From Streptomyces sporangiiformans (GTDB lineage Bacteria > Actinomycetota > Actinomycetes > Streptomycetales > Streptomycetaceae): a DNA stretch of 64,000 nucleotides. The notes under the pieces are model-generated. The model ran no database searches. It was given only the letters and a program-made list of their open reading frames with translations, and was not told the origin of the DNA. Below are positions 61,106-64,000 of the stretch, in pieces; position 1 is the first letter of the stretch; each line of letters begins with the position of its first letter. Position numbers and translations under genes: made by a program. The stretch covers positions 3,814 through 67,813 of the forward strand of contig NZ_VCHX02000079.1 in assembly GCF_005768555.2 (NCBI RefSeq). Direction: 5' to 3'.

Positions 61106-61909
61106 ATGGACAACACACCTGTCACCGGCACATCCACCATGCCTGCCGCCCTGGGCCTGCTGGCCAACAAGGTCGCCTTCATCACCGGTGCCGGACGCGG
61201 CATCGGAGCCGCCGCGGCTCGGCTCTTCGCCCGCGAGGGCGCCCGAGTGCTTCTCGCGGCCCGGACGGAGGACCAGCTGCAGGCGGTGACCGCGGAGATC
61301 CGGGCGGCGGGCGGCACCGCGGAGTACGTGGTGTGCGACCTGGCCGACGCGGCCGGCGTGCGCGCCGCCGTGGACCGCGCCGTGAACGTCTACGGCCGGC
61401 TCGACATCGCCTTCAACAACGGCGCGACGATCCAGCAGCCCGGCCCGATGCACCAGATGCCGGAGGCCGACTTCGACCGCCTCTACGACGTGAACCTCAA
61501 GGGCGTCTGGCTGGCCATGGTCGCCGAGATCGCCGCCATCCGAACCACCGCCGGGACCGGCGCCATCGTCAACAACTCATCTGTCGGCAGCCTGATGGGA
61601 AACCCCGAGCTGCCCGTTTACGGCGCGATGAAACGGGCGGTCAACAGCCTCACCGAGTCGGCCGCCGTCACCTACGGCCCGGAAGGCATCCGCGTCAACG
61701 CCATCGCCCCTGGCAACACGGCGACCGAGATGATAAGCACCTGGGAAAAGGGATCACCCGGTCTCCGAGAGCGGCTCACGGCGCACACCCCGCTGGGCCG
61801 CGCGGCCGACCCGCAGGAGATCGCGCAGGCCGCCGCCTGGCTGCTGAGCGACCGCTCCTCCTACGTGACCGGCACGGTCCTCCGGGTCGACGGCGGCGCG
61901 CGGGCCTGA
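61106..61909 (+). CDS. Short-chain dehydrogenase/reductase (SDR)
   Basis: 267-aa classical SDR. Cofactor loop TGAGRGIG in KVAFITGAGRGIGAAAARLF, NNGAT in place of the usual NNAG, catalytic Ser in IVNNSSVGSLMG, Tyr-x3-Lys in VYGAMKRAVNSLTE, and the end SSYVTGTVLRVDGGARA. The residues AARTED after the second strand suggest NADP(H). It is divergent from the XRE/MmyB regulator (87 bp gap), which is the usual pairing. Confidence 0.92.
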   Translation: MDNTPVTGTSTMPAALGLLANKVAFITGAGRGIGAAAARLFAREGARVLLAARTEDQLQAVTAEIRAAGGTAEYVVCDLADAAGVRAAVDRAVNVYGRLDIAFNNGATIQQPGPMHQMPEADFDRLYDVNLKGVWLAMVAEIAAIRTTAGTGAIVNNSSVGSLMGNPELPVYGAMKRAVNSLTESAAVTYGPEGIRVNAIAPGNTATEMISTWEKGSPGLRERLTAHTPLGRAADPQEIAQAAAWLLSDRSSYVTGTVLRVDGGARA

Positions 61910-61932
61910 GCCAGGGACGCCTCTATCCCTGT

Positions 61933-62856
61933 TCACAGCCACTCGTTGATCGCCGCTACGAGGACGGTCGCCTCGTAGCGGACCGCGAGCTTGTCGTACC
62001 TTGTTCCCACAGCTCGGTGCCTTTTGAGTCGATTGATGCCGCACTCAACCGCGTGCCGAGCTTTGTAGTCCTCCCGGTCGAACTTCGGCGGACGGCCGCC
62101 GCAGGAGCCGCGTTTCTTGCGGTTGCGGATGTGATCGGCCTTGTCCGGGATGGTGCAGTGGATCCCGCGTCTGCGCAGGTAGGCGCGGTTCTTACGGGAG
62201 GCGTAGGCCTTGTCGGCGCGCACCCGCGTGGGCCGGGTGCGTGGCCTGCCTGACCCCAGTCGGGGCACCCTGATGCGCCCCAGAACGACCTCGAACTGCG
62301 GGGAGTCGCCGCGCTGCCCGGCGGTGATCACGATGGACATGGGCTTCTGGCCCTGCTCGACGGCCAGGTGCAGCTTGGTGGTCAGGCCGCCGCGCGAGCG
62401 CCCAAGGCCGTGGTCGCCCGACTCGGTGGAGACGCCGCCGGGCGGCTCCTTCTGCAGGTCCCCCTTTTTCGTGCCCCGGTGGCATGCTGGTGGGCACGGA
62501 CGATGGTGGAGTCAACGTTGATCTCCCAGGTGATCAGGTCCTTGGCATCGGCCCGGACCTGCAGGGCTGTGAAGATCCGCTGCCAGGTGCCGTTGCGCTG
62601 CCACCGACGGAACAGGTCGTACACCCGGCCCCAGGGTCCGTACTCCTGCGGCATGTCCCGCCAAGGGATGCCGGTACGGACCCGGAAGTGTATGCCGTCA
62701 ACCAGCCGCCTCCTGATCCATATCGGCGGTCGGCCGAGCTTCTTGCCCCTCGGCAACAGGGGCTCCAGCACCGCCCACTGCTCGTCCGTCAAATCTCCAC
62801 GCGCCATGAACCAAGATCATCCCACGATCAAGATCCACTTTTGACACACGCCCTAG
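61933..62856 (-). mobile_element. IS5-family element with DDE transposase in two overlapping frames
   Basis: From ATG 62807 the first frame has GDLTDEQWAVLEPLLPRGKK, RRRLVDGIHFRVRTGIPWRD, MPQEYGPWGRVYDLFRRWQR and catalytic Asp in [13 protein letters not shown]. At 62469-62460 (five A then five G in the coding strand) a -1 shift joins the second frame: [32 protein letters not shown], Asp in [20 protein letters not shown], Glu in [20 protein letters not shown], ending 61933. All three catalytic residues are kept, so the element may still be active. The right end ACACGCCCTAG is at 62846; no matching end is seen directly left of 61933. Confidence 0.85.
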
Positions 62857-62865
62857 CAGTCACTG

Positions 62866-63220
62866 CCGATCCGGCCCACATAAGAGCAGGTCAGAAGGGT
62901 GCGTCGGATATACCCCCGGGACGTTCATCACTACAGCGCGCTCACCGACGTTCCGCACTGCCTTTGCCGCCTGGGAGGCGATGGCCGCCGTCGCGGAGGA
63001 GCTGGTGCGCTTCCGGCGGGTGCCTGATGAGGCGTACCGCGCGGAGTGGAGCGGGGGACAGGCCGTACGCGTGGCCGCCCGCGTCTTCCGCTGCGCCCGC
63101 CTGGACGTAACGCGGGCAGGGCGGGCATCTGCGCGGCTGACCATCGACACGCGGACCGATACGTACGTGCGGGCCATCGCGGCCGTGCGGGCCGCGTACG
63201 GACACAGCACAGTACGCCTG
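62866..63220. other. Stretch with unassigned open frame
   Basis: On the plus strand a frame starting around 62981 reads VAEELVRFRRVPDEAYRAEW, AARVFRCARLDVTRAGRASA, RLTIDTRTDTYVRAIAAVRA, which has coding character but no clear start, and its tail runs antisense into the MarR gene. It looks like the C-terminal end of a gene cut on its left by the IS5 element. The family is not recognised. Confidence 0.35.
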
Positions 63221-63802
63221 TCACTCCTCGCCGACATGGGAAATACGGTCGTCGCCGAGCCGGCGCTGAACATCCTGGAGCAGCACCTGGAGCAGCTCGG
63301 TGAGCTGGCCCTGCTGCTCGCCCGTCAGGCCGTCGATCAGCTCGGCCTCCCGGCCCAGAACGTGGTCGACGGTGGTCTCGACCAGGTCGTGCCCGGACTG
63401 GGTCAGGGAGACCAGGACCGTGCGCGGCCGCCCTTCCCCGGGCCGGCGGGTGACGAGCCCGTCGCTTTCGGCGCGGGCGACGCGCTGCGAGATGGCACCC
63501 GCGGTGACCAGCGACCGCCGGCTGAGTTCGCGTGTGCTCAGCGTGTACGGCTTGCCGCTCCGCCGCAGGACACTCAGCAGGTCGAGGGTCGCGGCATCGA
63601 CCCCGGCCCGCGCGAGGACTCGCCGTCGGTCGTCGCCGAGCAGCTTCGCCAGTCGCCAGATGGGCGTGACGATCCCGATCGACGCGACGGGCGTGCCGGG
63701 CCGCTCGCGCTCCCAGGAGGCCGCGATGTCCTGCACGGGGTACGTGGACGCGCCGTCCGTCGGGTAGCTCATGCTCTTCGGCGTGAGGGGTTCACTTGCC
63801 AT
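63221..63802 (-). CDS. MarR-family regulator
   Basis: 193 aa from ATG 63802. An N-terminal stretch of about 45 residues precedes the winged HTH: IWRLAKLLGDDRRRVLARAG, DLLSVLRRSGKPYTLSTREL, RRSLVTAGAISQRVARAESD, GLVTRRPGEGRPRTVLVSLT. The C-terminal helices form the dimer interface (EQQGQLTELLQVLLQDVQRR). It is divergent from an SDR gene with a 26-bp imperfect palindrome between. An upstream start at 63871 would run through that site and is less likely. Confidence 0.87.
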   Translation of the reverse strand: MASEPLTPKSMSYPTDGASTYPVQDIAASWERERPGTPVASIGIVTPIWRLAKLLGDDRRRVLARAGVDAATLDLLSVLRRSGKPYTLSTRELSRRSLVTAGAISQRVARAESDGLVTRRPGEGRPRTVLVSLTQSGHDLVETTVDHVLGREAELIDGLTGEQQGQLTELLQVLLQDVQRRLGDDRISHVGEE

Positions 63803-63823
63803 GCCGACCCTCTCCAGTGTTAC

Positions 63824-63849
63824 GTTTAGTTCTAAATTTAGATCTGAAC
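63824..63849. promoter_or_regulatory. MarR operator candidate
   Basis: Core palindrome CTAAATTTAG with flanking GTT(T/C)AG arms; 11 of 13 positions per arm are symmetric. AT-rich against the local background and placed in the 62-bp gap between the MarR and SDR genes. Confidence 0.6.
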
Positions 63850-63864
63850 CTAGGGGCTCATCGT

Positions 63865-64000
63865 ATGTCACGCACCATCCTGGTCACCGGCGGCGGCACG
63901 GGCATCGGCCGCGCCATCGCCTGCCACTTCGCCGACCAGAACGAGACCGTCATCGTCACGGGCCGTCGCCCCGCCCCTCTTGACGACCTCGCGGAAGAAA
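63865..64000 (+). CDS. SDR family oxidoreductase (partial, cut by window end)
   Basis: 45 codons are visible from ATG 63865 (AGGGG upstream): ILVTGGGTGIGRAIACHFAD with the SDR cofactor loop TGGGTGIG, then VIVTGRRPAPLDDLAEE. The paired Arg after strand 2 favours NADPH. It is divergent from the MarR gene, which probably controls it. Confidence 0.85.
   Translation, partial: MSRTILVTGGGTGIGRAIACHFADQNETVIVTGRRPAPLDDLAEE

Overview
The window is high-GC DNA with GTG starts, short Shine-Dalgarno sites and gene families typical of Streptomyces or a close actinomycete. The assignment rests on codon use, an intergenic stem-loop repeat of a type I recall as common in Streptomyces (10554-10594), a tRNA-Ser fragment of Streptomyces type and the gene content. 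It looks like accessory or chromosome-arm DNA: intact metabolic and regulatory operons alternate with broken genes and with remnants of at least seven kinds of insertion sequence (IS5-like, IS21/istB, IS630, IS256, IS701), a tyrosine recombinase, a phage terminase and a tRNA 3' end.

Layout. 1-6.4 kb: an OmpR-type two-component system facing a DUF4956/VTC operon, then an isoaspartyl methyltransferase, a YceI protein and an ABM-type protein. 7.2-15.1 kb: a minus-strand aromatic-catabolism operon (VOC dioxygenase, fumarylacetoacetase-type hydrolase, FAD monooxygenase, acetoacetate-CoA ligase, DoxX, broken aldehyde dehydrogenase) with a divergent TetR and two operator-like palindromes. 15-21 kb: a second TetR-linked operon (two alpha/beta hydrolases, FAD monooxygenase, TMEM175-like channel, truncated PucR-like regulator) with three matching operator sites. 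21-25 kb: DUF4328 protein, tRNA-Ser scar, IS remnants, LysR regulator. 25.3-32.3 kb: a complete branched-chain-type ABC importer followed by a MalY/PatB-like C-S lyase. Its substrate-binding protein appears circularly permuted, the most striking feature of the window. 32.5-37 kb: isochorismatase/PadR pair, then a D-amino-acid type operon (DauR-like regulator, ornithine cyclodeaminase broken by one stop, D-threonine-aldolase-like enzyme).

37-50 kb is scar-rich: broken GNAT, pruA, istB, IS701, IS256 and terminase pieces between intact EamA exporter/LysR, MerR, alpha/beta hydrolase, SnoaL-like and VOC genes. 50-54 kb holds a Ser/Thr kinase, a sigma-like protein and an RsbW-like ATPase, with a 44-bp near-repeat on both sides of the kinase and sigma genes. 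54-58 kb: ECF41-type sigma factor with a divergent membrane protein, then a SnoaL/SDR/TetR cassette bracketed by two IS5 3' ends and centred on a 27-bp-arm palindrome. 58-64 kb: aldo/keto reductase, XRE regulator and SDR lying between an isolated IS end and an IS5-type transposase with a likely -1 frameshift, then a MarR/SDR divergent pair cut by the window edge.

The working logic repeats: small catabolic or oxidoreductase cassettes, each with its own divergent one-component regulator and a visible palindromic operator, separated by mobile-element debris.
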